Notes: a model not told the origin generated them from the letters alone. Positions 7,952 to 16,463 are shown, counted from the first letter of the stretch. The stretch is DNA of 34,025 bases from Tissierellia bacterium (GCA_012728595.1 JAAYEU010000143.1:1-34025), one strand, 5' to 3'. Made by a program: numbers and translations.

Positions 7952-8497
7952 ATGCTTGAGTTATTTAGGGAAACGGAAGCTCTTTTGGAAGGCCATTTTT
8001 TATTATCATCTGGAAAGCACAGTGATGTATATATTCAGTGTGCCAAGCTATTGATGTATCCTGAAAAGGCAGCAAAAGCAATTGCTATAATTACAGAAAA
8101 ATTAAAGGGAGTGGATTTTGATATAGTAGTAGGGCCTGCCATGGGTGGAATTATTGTAAGCTATGAAATAGGTAGACAAGAAGGAAAGCCAGCCATATTT
8201 GTGGAGAGGGAAGATGGAAAGATGAAATTGAGAAGGGGCTTTACCATAGAAGAAGGGCAGAGGGTGTTGATTGCTGAGGATGTGGTAACGACTGGTAAGT
8301 CCTCCTATGAAGCTATAAAGGTGGTAGAAGAAATGGGGGGGAAGGTTGTAGGCATAGCTTGTTTAGTAAATAGGTGTAAAGAAAAGCTTAAGTACCCAAT
8401 TTATGATGGGGTAAAAATTGAAGCAAATATTTATGATAGGGAAAGCTGTCCTCTTTGTAAAATGGGTAGGCCGATTGTAAAGTTAGGAAGTAGATAG
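7952..8497 (+). CDS. pyrE: Orotate phosphoribosyltransferase
   Basis: PyrE transfers phosphoribosyl from PRPP to orotate to make OMP, the substrate of PyrF. The PRPP motif is [14 protein letters not shown] (residues 105-118), and [12 protein letters not shown] and the [15 protein letters not shown] flexible loop are as in the family. The 181 residues match the short bacterial type. The ending [11 protein letters not shown] has a Cys-x2-Cys pair, found in a number of clostridial and archaeal homologues; its role is unknown to me. A G-rich site at 7937-7943 precedes the ATG. It is the last gene of the operon; no clean terminator follows, only a palindromic element and a long imperfect hairpin. 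Confidence 0.96.
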   Translation: MLELFRETEALLEGHFLLSSGKHSDVYIQCAKLLMYPEKAAKAIAIITEKLKGVDFDIVVGPAMGGIIVSYEIGRQEGKPAIFVEREDGKMKLRRGFTIEEGQRVLIAEDVVTTGKSSYEAIKVVEEMGGKVVGIACLVNRCKEKLKYPIYDGVKIEANIYDRESCPLCKMGRPIVKLGSR

Positions 8498-8572
8498 CCA
8501 ATTGACAATCTTAAACAATGCACAGTGCACAATTCACAATTGTATGTTAGACTATTACCTTTGGTCAATTGG
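8498..8572 (+). repeat. Palindromic intergenic element directly after pyrE
   Basis: The outer arms CCAATTGAC (8498-8506) and GTCAATTGG (8564-8572) are exact inverted repeats starting one base after the pyrE stop. Between them lie smaller palindromes (TGCACAGTGCA at 8519-8529) and the repeated words CACAATTCACAATTG. Runs of such near-palindromic ACAATTGACA/GTGCACAATTCAC words are common as dispersed intergenic repeats in Firmicute genomes, so this is likely a small mobile or dispersed repeat. It holds no gene. Confidence 0.5.
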
Positions 8573-8680
8573 TTATTGTTGGGGCCTAGTTTTGGGTTAT
8601 TAGTTTAAGGGGTTTTTTGTATGGGAATTAGGGCCCCTCAAAGGACTTTTATTCCAGCTAAGGATGTAACTCTTTTTATA

Positions 8681-8710
8681 TTGAGCTTTATAAGATTTAA
8701 ATGGTATAAT
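8681..8710 (+). promoter_or_regulatory. Promoter of the glutaredoxin-like gene
   Basis: TTGAGC (8681-8686) and a perfect TATAAT (8705-8710) are 18 bases apart. TGG directly before the -10 makes it an extended -10 (TGnTATAAT). Transcription would start about 8717, roughly 38 bases ahead of the ATG at 8755. Confidence 0.7.
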
Positions 8711-8754
8711 CTTAGTAAGCTTTTCAATAATTCGACTTATAGGAGGAGATAGCT

Positions 8755-9012
8755 ATGGATAAGATACTAGTATTTGGTAGTAAACTTTGCCCAGATTGTG
8801 AGCCGGCTAGAAAATATCTTGAAGAAAAGAATGTGGAATTTTTATACTTAGATATAACGGAAAATTTATTCTATCTAAAGAAGTTTTTAAAGTACAGGGA
8901 TGAAAGGGAGGAATTTGATGGAATAAAAAAGGCAGGCCAAATAGGAATTCCTTGTATAGTCATAAATGATGGAGAAAGGATTATATTCGACTATAAGGAA
9001 TTAGAAGTTTAA
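8755..9012 (+). CDS. Glutaredoxin-like thioredoxin-fold protein
   Basis: This 85-residue protein has the thioredoxin-fold opening KILVFGSKLCPDCEPARKYLE with a Cys12-Pro-Asp-Cys15 redox pair. A beta-strand/cis-Pro segment IGIPCIVINDGE follows, and carries one more cysteine before the strand. It belongs with the small glutaredoxin-related proteins of anaerobes and probably reduces disulfides or handles thiol adducts; the partner is unknown. AGGAGG at 8741-8746 supports the ATG. It has its own promoter and no obvious operon partner. Confidence 0.85.
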   Translation: MDKILVFGSKLCPDCEPARKYLEEKNVEFLYLDITENLFYLKKFLKYRDEREEFDGIKKAGQIGIPCIVINDGERIIFDYKELEV

Positions 9013-9093
9013 GTTTTTTATTTAAGGGGAAAAACGATAGCTGGATTGGTAAATAATGCTTTGCTTTGTGGTTAGGAGGTAGCCTATTTAGAG

Positions 9094-9570
9094 ATGGTTA
9101 ATGCAAATAATTATTTTGTTAAAGAAGTTAACGACTCCTTAACAAAGTCCAATATAACTGACTTTATACTAAGAAAACTGCCAGATTGGTTTGGGATAGA
9201 GGAAGCTATTGTAGAATATGTGGATGGGGTAAAGGATACCTATTTTTGTGCAGCTTTTGCTGACAATCAACCTATAGGATTTTTAAGTTTGAAGTTTAAT
9301 AATGAATACACCTCTGAGATATACGTTATGGGTGTTTTGAAAGAATATCACAAGCAGGGAATTGGCAGGAATTTAATTGAAAGGGCTGTAAATTATTCTA
9401 TCAATAATAGTTACAAATTTTTAATGGTAAAAACCCTTGGGGAAAGCCATCCAGATAAAAGCTATAGGGGAACTAGAGAGTTTTATAAAAAATTGGAATT
9501 CTATCCCCTAGAAGAGATAGAGGGAATTTGGGGAAGTAATCCTTGCCTAATAATGGTAAGGGTATTGTAA
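9094..9570 (+). CDS. GNAT family N-acetyltransferase
   Basis: This should transfer acetyl from acetyl-CoA to an amine; the substrate is unknown. The acetyl-CoA loop is EYHKQGIGRNLIERAV (Q-x-x-G-x-G). The C-terminal part VKTLGESHPDKSYRGTREFY followed by NPCLIMVRVL is characteristic of one bacterial GNAT subfamily. The 158 residues are a full-length single domain. AGGAGGT lies at 9074-9080, 13 bases from ATG 9094, which is long, but no other start in frame lies closer. It is intact, unlike the GNAT remnant at 2431. Confidence 0.85.
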   Translation: MVNANNYFVKEVNDSLTKSNITDFILRKLPDWFGIEEAIVEYVDGVKDTYFCAAFADNQPIGFLSLKFNNEYTSEIYVMGVLKEYHKQGIGRNLIERAVNYSINNSYKFLMVKTLGESHPDKSYRGTREFYKKLEFYPLEEIEGIWGSNPCLIMVRVL

Positions 9571-9669
9571 TAGAGGATAAAATACAATGCATTAGTAGAT
9601 AAGAAATTAAAAGTTGGAGTGCCAGTAGATTTTAAAGGCTATCCAATTTATTTCCGAGGAGGAGGAGGA

Positions 9670-9954
9670 AATTTGTCTATAAAAGATATTGTTTCTATAA
9701 TAATATTTTATTTTATATTTGATATAAGCTTTATAATACTAGCTAAAAGGGATTCCAAAATACTTTTGCCATTAAAGAAAATTCCTGACAAGTGGAAGTC
9801 CAACTACTTCTATAAATGGCTAGTCCTGATTCCATTATTGGTTATGTGTTCTTCTTTAGTTGTATTATTTCAATTAAATTATATAGTCTTTGGGCTTTTA
9901 GTTGGCTTTACCTTAAGTCTATGCGATACCGCCTTTAAGAAAAATATTTCTTAA
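9670..9954 (+). CDS. Small membrane protein, unknown function
   Basis: I do not recognise this protein. Its 94 residues contain a hydrophobic segment near the start (IVSIIIFYFIFDISFIILA) and two more near residues 50-65 and 70-85, so it is an integral membrane protein of about three spans with a basic loop between the first two. The frame is open from GTG 9619, but GGAGGAGG at 9658-9665 lies inside that extension and is translated there as an improbable Gly run. The real start is therefore TTG 9670. It ends ahead of a shared bidirectional terminator and faces the convergent gene at 10012-10266. Confidence 0.6.
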   Translation, partial: NLSIKDIVSIIIFYFIFDISFIILAKRDSKILLPLKKIPDKWKSNYFYKWLVLIPLLVMCSSLVVLFQLNYIVFGLLVGFTLSLCDTAFKKNIS

Positions 9955-9984
9955 ATGTGCATTAATTAATTCCTTTTTAGTTTC

Positions 9985-10013
9985 AAAAATCCTCAAAGGC
10001 TTGGGGATTTTTT
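9985..10013. terminator. Bidirectional terminator between convergent genes
   Basis: AAAAATCCTCAA (9985-9996) and TTGGGGATTTTT (10001-10012) form a 12-bp stem with one T-G pair and the loop AGGC. The A run on one side and T run on the other make it work for both strands. On the minus side it reaches into the stop codon of the 10012-10266 gene. Confidence 0.85.
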
Positions 10014-10266
10014 ATTCATTCCACGGAAATTCTTCAATAAGGGTATTGGCTTTTTCAAACATGGATTTCTCCACTAAAATATCGGTTCCATAGATGGAAT
10101 AGCCGCTATAAATCCTCATATAACCACCGCTTCCATAGTCCTTTAGGATGTATGGAATATTATGTTCATTTAATAGATTTTCAATAAAATTTAGTTCTAC
10201 TTTACTGTATACCGTTTTTAAAAGTACCATTTGGATGTCATAGTTATCAGTTTTTTTGATAGACAT
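10012..10266 (-). CDS. DUF2007-like small protein
   Basis: This 84-residue protein has YDIQMVLLKTVYSKVELNFIE, then NLLNEHNIPYILKDYG and GTDILVEKSMFEKANTLIEEF. This is the ferredoxin-like fold pattern of the DUF2007 (putative signal-transducing protein) family, whose function is not established. An ATG five codons upstream (10281) is in frame, but GGAGGG in the mRNA overlaps that stretch, so the start at 10266 fits better. It follows the DsbA-like gene on the minus strand with a gap of 38 bases, probably in one transcript. Confidence 0.72.
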   Translation of the reverse strand: MSIKKTDNYDIQMVLLKTVYSKVELNFIENLLNEHNIPYILKDYGSGGYMRIYSGYSIYGTDILVEKSMFEKANTLIEEFPWNE

Positions 10267-10304
10267 AGGCTCCCCCTCCATTCATTCAATACTATTCCTT
10301 CCCC

Positions 10305-10895
10305 TTAACCCAGCAAATCCCTCTTAAACCTTTCATAATTTTTCAATAAAGTTACCTTTTTATTTTCATTTACAATAAATGTAGGAACGGATTCCACTTC
10401 ATATAAAGACCACAAATTTTTTGCCTCATTCATTTCTTTATCATAATAGCCTTCATTTATACGCCTGTTCATTTCCTCTATATTAATTCCAGCCTTTAAT
10501 CCTATCTCATCAAGGACTTCTGGTTTACCTACATTTTTTCCATATTCAAATATGGCTTTAAAGGCCTCTTTGGAAAATTTATAATATTTCCCTTCATCTC
10601 TAGCGTATAAGGCTGCTTTGTGTAGTCGATGGGTGTTGAACTTTTTAGTCTTATTATTGTATACTAGATTGTATTCAGAGCCTAATCTTTCAATTCTTCT
10701 ATAACTCATATCTATCCTTTCTTGAGGGATGGTATCTCTTAAATCCCCTCCTTCAATAGGTAGATCTGGATCTAATTCATAGGGAATCCATTCAATTTCT
10801 ATATCTGGATTTTCCTTTAACAATTTCTCTGCAATAGAAAAACCTATATAGCAAAAGGGACATGCAAAATCGGAAACTATCTTTATATTAGTCAT
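10305..10895 (-). CDS. DsbA family / FrnE-like thiol oxidoreductase
   Basis: This 196-residue cytoplasmic protein is of the DsbA-like fold that includes FrnE and 2-hydroxychromene-2-carboxylate isomerases. The redox motif is DFACPFCYIG (Cys12, Cys15) directly after the first strand. The inserted helical domain contains NTHRLHKAALYARDEGK, and the cis-proline loop is VESVPTFIV. There is no signal peptide, so it likely acts on cytoplasmic thiols; the partner is unknown. AAGGAGTG precedes the ATG. A TATAAT on the minus strand (10926-10931) could be its -10, without a good -35. Confidence 0.88.
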   Translation of the reverse strand: MTNIKIVSDFACPFCYIGFSIAEKLLKENPDIEIEWIPYELDPDLPIEGGDLRDTIPQERIDMSYRRIERLGSEYNLVYNNKTKKFNTHRLHKAALYARDEGKYYKFSKEAFKAIFEYGKNVGKPEVLDEIGLKAGINIEEMNRRINEGYYDKEMNEAKNLWSLYEVESVPTFIVNENKKVTLLKNYERFKRDLLG

Positions 10896-11033
10896 ATTAT
10901 CACTCCTTAATACATGTTATTCGAGATTATACCCAAGGAAACTAATCATAAAACCAATGAGGATATATCAAAGTCATTGATAAATATTTTCCATTTTTAT
11001 CATCACCAAATATGCAAGAGAACCAGTTTTCGG

Positions 11034-11062
11034 TTGACAAATGCATAAAGAATGCCTTATCA
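11034..11062 (+). promoter_or_regulatory. Candidate pepD promoter with operator-like palindrome
   Basis: TTGACA (11034-11039) is 17 bases from TTATCA (11057-11062). The weak -10 lies within the perfect inverted repeat TGCCT-TATC-AGGCA (11053-11066), the position expected for a repressor operator. The leader to pepD would be about 75 bases. Confidence 0.45.
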
Positions 11063-11142
11063 GGCAATAACTATTATTAGATACAACAATATCTTTAATA
11101 TAGATATAAATTAAAATCAATAATAATTATTGGAGGTATGAA

Positions 11143-12579
11143 ATGTCATCTTTACAAAATATAGAACCTAAAAAAGTATTTCATTGGTTTTATGAGTTAA
11201 ATCAGATACCAAGATGTTCTGGTGATGAAAAAAGGATTAGTGATTTTCTGGTAAACTTTGCAAGGGAAAGAAAGCTAGAGGTATATCAGGATGAGGCGTA
11301 TAATGTCATCATTAAAAAAGAAGCTACTCAAGGTTACGAAAAAGCTGATCCTGTAATCATTCAAGGCCATATGGATATGGTATGCCTAAAGGGGGAAGGG
11401 TCTGATCATGATTTTTCAAAGGACCCCATTGAAATGATAGTAGAAGGAGATATCTTAAGAGCAAATAACACTACATTAGGTGGAGATAATGGTATTGCTG
11501 TAGCTTATGGGCTAGCAATATTGGACTCAAATGATTTAAAACATCCTCCATTAGAGATTTTAATTACTACTAGTGAGGAAACTGGTATGGATGGAGCACA
11601 GGCTTTAACAAATGAACACTTATCAGGTAAGATCCTTTTAAATTTAGATTCAGAGGAAGAGGGGGTATTCCTAGTAAGTTGTGCAGGCGGTTGTAATAAG
11701 GTTATTACTTTTATCCTTGAAAAAGAAATGTTAAGTGGAAAAGGACTAGAAATTAGAATTTCCGGCCTAAAAGGCGGGCACTCTGGTATGGAGATAAATA
11801 AGCAGAGAGCTAATGCTATTAAACTGTTAGGAAGGATTTTAAACTTATGTAATGAGGAATCTAATATAAGACTGTCTAAAATTCATGGTGGTAGTAAACA
11901 CAATGCTATACCAAGTGAAGCAATGGCAACAATCTTAGTGGAAGACATGGATAATATAAAAAATATAATAGAAGGGCTTGTAAAAGATTTGAAGGAGGAA
12001 TACCGTGTAGAGGATAGTGGATTAAAAGTAGATTTAAAAGAAGTAAATATAGAAAATGTCTATACTAAAGAGTTAAGCGATAACTTAATTGATTTTATTA
12101 TGATGGTTCCAGATGGAGTTCAATACATGTCAAAGGATATTGAGGGGTTAGTTCAAACCAGTTTAAATAATGCAATCATAGAGGAGAAGGACAATATCAT
12201 CCAAATAACTACATCGGTACGCTCTTCTTCTAGTAGTTCTTTAAGAGAAATACTGAATGTCCTTTCAGTTATTGCTAAAAGAACAAACGCAAAGACAGTG
12301 GAAGAGGGTGCTTATCCTGCATGGCAGTATGAAGAGAATTCAAAGATTCGTGACAAGGCAGTTAAGGTTTACGAAGAATTATTTAATAAAAAAGCGGAAG
12401 TTACTGCCATACACGCCGGTCTTGAATGTGGTCTTTTGAAGGAAATATTGCCAGATACTGATATGATCAGTTTTGGGCCAAATCTTTACGATGTCCATAC
12501 TGAAAAAGAACATTTAAGTATTTCGTCGGTGAAAAGAGTTTGGAAGTTTCTAATAAAATTGCTGGAAGAATTAAAATAG
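11143..12579 (+). CDS. pepD: Aminoacyl-histidine (cytosol nonspecific) dipeptidase, M20 family
   Basis: PepD hydrolyses a wide range of dipeptides in the cytosol. Metal-ligand motifs of M20C peptidases are clear: IIQGHMDMV (His76, Asp78), TLGGDNGIAVAYG (Asp115), TTSEETGMDGA (Glu145/146), LNLDSEEEG (Asp169) and the closing GPNLYDVHTEKEHLSI (His). The dimerisation domain has GLKGGHSGMEI and HGGSKHNAIPSEA. The length, 478 residues, is normal. A TTGGAGGT site precedes the ATG. The next gene, an OPT transporter, starts 22 bases after its stop, so uptake and hydrolysis of peptides are probably co-expressed. Confidence 0.95.
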   Translation: MSSLQNIEPKKVFHWFYELNQIPRCSGDEKRISDFLVNFARERKLEVYQDEAYNVIIKKEATQGYEKADPVIIQGHMDMVCLKGEGSDHDFSKDPIEMIVEGDILRANNTTLGGDNGIAVAYGLAILDSNDLKHPPLEILITTSEETGMDGAQALTNEHLSGKILLNLDSEEEGVFLVSCAGGCNKVITFILEKEMLSGKGLEIRISGLKGGHSGMEINKQRANAIKLLGRILNLCNEESNIRLSKIHGGSKHNAIPSEAMATILVEDMDNIKNIIEGLVKDLKEEYRVEDSGLKVDLKEVNIENVYTKELSDNLIDFIMMVPDGVQYMSKDIEGLVQTSLNNAIIEEKDNIIQITTSVRSSSSSSLREILNVLSVIAKRTNAKTVEEGAYPAWQYEENSKIRDKAVKVYEELFNKKAEVTAIHAGLECGLLKEILPDTDMISFGPNLYDVHTEKEHLSISSVKRVWKFLIKLLEELK

Positions 12580-12601
12580 AGGAATATAGGAGGAATTCAT
12601 C

Positions 12602-14533
12602 ATGTCTAAAGATATAAAGAAACTATCTAAAGAAGCCTACGGCGGAATAAAAGGAGAGGAATATATTCCCTTTATTCCTGCTAATGAAGTTATGCCTGAA
12701 GCCACTAGTTACTCCATTGCCTTTGGTATTCTATTTGCAATAATCTTTGCAGCAGCAAATACCTATCTAGGGCTTAAGGTAGGCCTAACTATTTCTGCAG
12801 GTATTCCTGGGGCAATTCTTGCAACAGGATTATTAAAATCCATATTTAAAAGGAATAGTATACTAGAAGCAAATTATGTGGCATCTTTAGCTGCTGTAGG
12901 AGAATCGATTGCTGGAGGGATAATATTTGTATTGCCCGCCATAATATTAATAGGCCTTAACCTTTCCATTATTACAGTAGCTTTGGTTACTATTATTGGA
13001 GGATTAATGGGAGTATACTTTGTAACTCCAGTCCGTAGATATCTAATAGTTCAAGAGCATGGAGAATTAATTTATCCAGAAGCCATAGCTCAAGCTGAAG
13101 TCTTAGTAAATGCAAATCAAGGTGGTAAAGGATTTCAATCTGTACTAAAAGGCCTTGGAGTAGGTGTAGGATATAAAATATTATCTGGAGGGCTAGGGCT
13201 CTGGAACGAAACAGCCTCCTATGTTATAAGGGCTTACCAGGGAACTATGATAGGTGTAGATACCTTAGCATCCCTTCTGGGAGTTGGTTTTATCGTTGGA
13301 ACATCTACATCAGCATTAATGTTTGCAGGTTCTGTTTTAGCATGGCTTGCTCTTATCCCGCTAATAAGGTTTTTTGGGATATATGCTCCAGAAGCTATTT
13401 TTCCATCTGCAGCCTTAATTTCAGAAATGTCAGCTTCAGAAATCTGGTCCAATTATATTAGATATATAGGAGCAGGAGCTGTAGCAGCAGGAGGCTTCAT
13501 ATCATTAATTAGATCTTTGCCTACTATTATTAGCTCTTTTAAAGAAGCTATGGGCGGATTTGGCAAGGTCTCAAAATCCCATAGAAGGCTGGAAGAAGAA
13601 CCTTCAATTGGATGGGTATTGGCAGCAGCCATATTAGGCTTTCTATTAACTTGGTTTATTCCTTCAATAGGTGCAGGTCCCATAGGTGCCATACTTACAG
13701 TATTCTTCTCCTTCTTCTTCTCCGTTGTATCTGCAAGAATGGTTGGAGTAATAGGAGCAAGCAACAACCCGGTATCAGGAATGACTATTGCAACCCTTTT
13801 AGTAATAGCTTCAGTATATAGGGCTATGGGTACAACTGGAATTGGGGGAATGACCATAGTTTTATTAGCAACAGGTGTAGTGTGTGTTGCAATAGCAGTT
13901 GCTGGTGGAGTGGCACAATCCCTTAAAGCAACGTTTATAATAGGAGGTAGCCCTAGGAAGATACAGCATGGTATGTTTGTCTCCTTGGCTATAGCATCAA
14001 TTATAGCTGGAGCAACCGTATTACTTTTACACAATGCATATGGAATAGGTAGTGCACAGGTAACAGCACCTCAAGCTACACTAATGAGATTAATAGTGGA
14101 GGGAATTATGACTGGTCAATTGCCCTGGACTCTTGTCATAATAGGAGTAGTAATTGCCATATTCTGTAGCTTTGCACAAATTCCCATTTTACCTGTGGCG
14201 TTAGGGCTTTATCTACCTATATCCCTAAACAGTGCAATCTTCTTTGGTGGGATTATACGTAAATTAGTAGAGATTAAGTTTAATAAGGATGAATCCCAAT
14301 TAGATGCTGCTGTAGAAAGAGGTACTCTAATATCTTCTGGCCTTGTAGCCGGAGATGCAATTACAGGTATATTAATTGGTATATTTGCTGCTCTAAATAT
14401 ACAAACAAATTTCCTAGCTACAATTATTCAAAATGAAGTCTTGAGAAATATAGTGAGCTTAGGAGTATTTGTAATACTTGGCAGCTGGGTGTATAGATAT
14501 TCTTGTAATATTAGGGATAATAGAGAAGTTTAA
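12602..14533 (+). CDS. OPT family oligopeptide transporter
   Basis: This is an integral membrane carrier of 643 residues with 14 or so hydrophobic spans. The opening EYIPFIPANEVMPEATSYSI, then NTYLGLKVGLTISAGIPGAI, AAVGESIAGGIIFVLPAIILIG and ELIYPEAIAQAEVL are signatures of bacterial OPT (oligopeptide transporter) proteins, which use ion gradients to import small peptides. The TM-rich second half (GLYLPISLNSAIFFGGIIRKLVE and ERGTLISSGLVAGDAITGILIG) is also intact. AGGAGG sits just ahead of ATG 12602. Pairing with the dipeptidase argues for nutrient peptide uptake. Some OPT members carry metal chelates, which cannot be excluded here. Confidence 0.93.
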   Translation: MSKDIKKLSKEAYGGIKGEEYIPFIPANEVMPEATSYSIAFGILFAIIFAAANTYLGLKVGLTISAGIPGAILATGLLKSIFKRNSILEANYVASLAAVGESIAGGIIFVLPAIILIGLNLSIITVALVTIIGGLMGVYFVTPVRRYLIVQEHGELIYPEAIAQAEVLVNANQGGKGFQSVLKGLGVGVGYKILSGGLGLWNETASYVIRAYQGTMIGVDTLASLLGVGFIVGTSTSALMFAGSVLAWLALIPLIRFFGIYAPEAIFPSAALISEMSASEIWSNYIRYIGAGAVAAGGFISLIRSLPTIISSFKEAMGGFGKVSKSHRRLEEEPSIGWVLAAAILGFLLTWFIPSIGAGPIGAILTVFFSFFFSVVSARMVGVIGASNNPVSGMTIATLLVIASVYRAMGTTGIGGMTIVLLATGVVCVAIAVAGGVAQSLKATFIIGGSPRKIQHGMFVSLAIASIIAGATVLLLHNAYGIGSAQVTAPQATLMRLIVEGIMTGQLPWTLVIIGVVIAIFCSFAQIPILPVALGLYLPISLNSAIFFGGIIRKLVEIKFNKDESQLDAAVERGTLISSGLVAGDAITGILIGIFAALNIQTNFLATIIQNEVLRNIVSLGVFVILGSWVYRYSCNIRDNREV

Positions 14534-15074
14534 TCTAAACTTAATTGTTTAGTTATTACTCATTATAATTGTAGATGTTTTAAGGAACGATGAACAAGCA
14601 GAAAGGCTTAGGGGCCAGGGTTGGCATGAAAAGGAGTTTTAATCTAGACCTCTAAGCCAATATTATTGAGAAAATTCCAGAAAAACCAAAATACAACAAT
14701 TAAGATTTATATAAGTCAAGGATTTCTACAGAGGTTTAATGCCTAGGAAATGACCATACTAGATATAGATTTGGTTAATGAAAAGAAACTATTCAGAGTT
14801 GCTTATTAATTAACAAAAATGGTTTAATTTATATCCATTTGACAAAAATCGAAAAGGGTAGTATTATCGATTTGGTAAGATAGAACAAGCACTTTTTTAA
14901 TAGACTATTAAGAATTTAAGTCTTTTAAGGCTCTAAGTTGACAAAAAGAAAACATTTTCATCCATCTGTCAAGTAAAATTGTCTACTAAAACCGTAATAA
15001 AATATTTAGCAAATGATGGATTTAGTAATTCTGTTAAGTTAAGCAATGTAAAATATAAGATAGGAGGCGTATAA
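14534..15074 (+). other. 541-base gene-free region ahead of aspartase
   Basis: Four things are visible. CTAAAC (14535-14540)/GTTTAG (14547-14552) is a weak stem that could end the OPT transcript. GGCTTAGGGG (14605-14614)/CCTCTAAGCC (14649-14658) pairs as a 10-bp stem with one G-T, and encloses the small stem GCCA/TGGC (14614-14625), so an RNA structure is possible. A strong promoter follows at 14839-14867. A second TTGACA (14938-14943) forms an inverted pair with TGTCAA (14967-14972). No coding frame with a ribosome site was found; a 29-codon open stretch at 14553-14640 lacks one. Confidence 0.55.
14839..14867 (+). promoter_or_regulatory. Promoter of the aspartase-malic enzyme-fumarase genes
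   Basis: A perfect TTGACA (14839-14844) is 17 bases from TATTAT (14862-14867). Inverted repeats AAATCGA (14846-14852) and TCGATTT (14867-14873) lie in the spacer and across the end of the -10, so a regulator could sit there. Transcription starting near 14874 would give a 200-base leader before the ATG at 15075. Confidence 0.72.
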
Positions 15075-16463
15075 ATGGATTATAGGTTGGAAACGGACTT
15101 AATAGGGGAAGAAAGGGTTCCTAAAGATGCTTATTATGGAGTCCAAAGCTTAAGGGCTTGTGAAAACTTTAAAATTACAGGTTTAAGCCTTAATGAAGAA
15201 TTGATCAAGGCAGTTTGTGAGGTAAAAAAGGCTGCTGCCATCAGTAATAGGGACGCAGGAATATTAGATGAAAAAATAGCAGATGCAATTATAAAGGCCT
15301 GTGATGAGATTATAGAAGGCAAATTACACGATCAATTTATAATAGATCCCATTCAGGGGGGAGCAGGAACCTCTACTAATATGAATGCCAATGAGGTAAT
15401 TGCCAATAGGGCTATTGAAATATTAGGGGGACAAAAGGGAGATTATAATCTTGTTCACCCTAATGATCATGTTAACAATGGACAATCTACTAATGACGTG
15501 GTACCAACTGCTGGAAAGATCGCTATTATCAGATTGTTGGACAAGGCTATTGAAAATTTGAAAAAGCTTAATTTAGCCCTAAAGGATAAGGCTATAGAGT
15601 TTGATGGAATAATAAAGATGGGCAGAACCCAAATGCAAGATGCCATACCTATTAGATTGGGACAGGAGTTTAAAGCCTATAGCTGTGCCATAGAACGAGA
15701 TATAGAAAGAATAAGTAGGGTAAGAGAAAATTTAAATAGTGTGAATTTAGGTGGTACTGCCATAGGTACAGCCCTAAATGCAAATAGGGATTATCTAAAT
15801 ACTGTAGTAGACAATCTATCCAAGGTGACAGGCTTAAAATTAAGACAAGCAGACAATTTAGTTGATGCAACTCAAAATCTAGATGTATTTGTAGAATTGT
15901 CTGGAGCTATAAAGGCCTGTGCAGTAAGCTTATCAAAGATATCCAACGATTTAAGGCTTATGTCTTCAGGTCCCAGGACTGGCTTTGGGGAGATTAATCT
16001 ACCTCCTAGACAAAATGGTTCATCTATTATGCCTGGAAAGGTCAATCCCGTAATACCAGAGGTTATGAATCAAATAGCTTTTAACATTATAGGAAATGAT
16101 CTAACTGTAACTATGGCAGTGGAAGCAGGCCAGTTAGAATTGAATGCATTCTGTCCTATTATATTCTATAAATTATTTGAGTCCATAGAGACCTTAACCA
16201 ATGGAGTTGAAACCTTCGTTGAAAACTGCATTAAAGGAATTACAGCAAATAAGGAAAGATGTGAGGAATTAGTAAATAATAGCATTGGTATAATTACAGC
16301 CATTTGTCCTTATATAGGTTACAAGAAGGCTACTATTATAGCAAATAAGGCTTTAGAAACTGGAGAAACTGTTAGAGACATAATATTAAATGAAGGCGTA
16401 ATGGAAGCTTCTAAATTAGAAGAAGTACTAGATCCTTTTGCTATGACTGAAATAGGATCATAA
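15075..16463 (+). CDS. aspA: Aspartate ammonia-lyase (aspartase)
   Basis: This enzyme splits L-aspartate to fumarate and ammonia. The superfamily signature GSSIMPGKVNP is at residues 315-325. Other conserved blocks are GGAGTSTNMNANEVIANRA and NNGQSTNDVVPTA. The family also contains class II fumarase. GRTQMQDAIPI (183-193) agrees with GRTQLQDA of E. coli aspartase rather than GRTHLQDA of fumarases. The genome also carries a separate Fe-S fumarase two genes on, which makes aspartase the better call. The length of 462 is usual. ATAGGAGGCG precedes the ATG. The malic enzyme starts 18 bases after its stop. Confidence 0.9.
   Translation: MDYRLETDLIGEERVPKDAYYGVQSLRACENFKITGLSLNEELIKAVCEVKKAAAISNRDAGILDEKIADAIIKACDEIIEGKLHDQFIIDPIQGGAGTSTNMNANEVIANRAIEILGGQKGDYNLVHPNDHVNNGQSTNDVVPTAGKIAIIRLLDKAIENLKKLNLALKDKAIEFDGIIKMGRTQMQDAIPIRLGQEFKAYSCAIERDIERISRVRENLNSVNLGGTAIGTALNANRDYLNTVVDNLSKVTGLKLRQADNLVDATQNLDVFVELSGAIKACAVSLSKISNDLRLMSSGPRTGFGEINLPPRQNGSSIMPGKVNPVIPEVMNQIAFNIIGNDLTVTMAVEAGQLELNAFCPIIFYKLFESIETLTNGVETFVENCIKGITANKERCEELVNNSIGIITAICPYIGYKKATIIANKALETGETVRDIILNEGVMEASKLEEVLDPFAMTEIGS

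Noticed and set aside
13453-14034. 193-codon open frame on the minus strand
   Set aside because: It is a shadow of the OPT transporter; the composition is that of antisense membrane-protein DNA and there is no ribosome site.
14553-14640. Short open stretch reading VDVLRNDEQAERLRGQG
   Set aside because: No start with ribosome site, only 29 codons; it overlaps the stem-loop and matches nothing I recognise.
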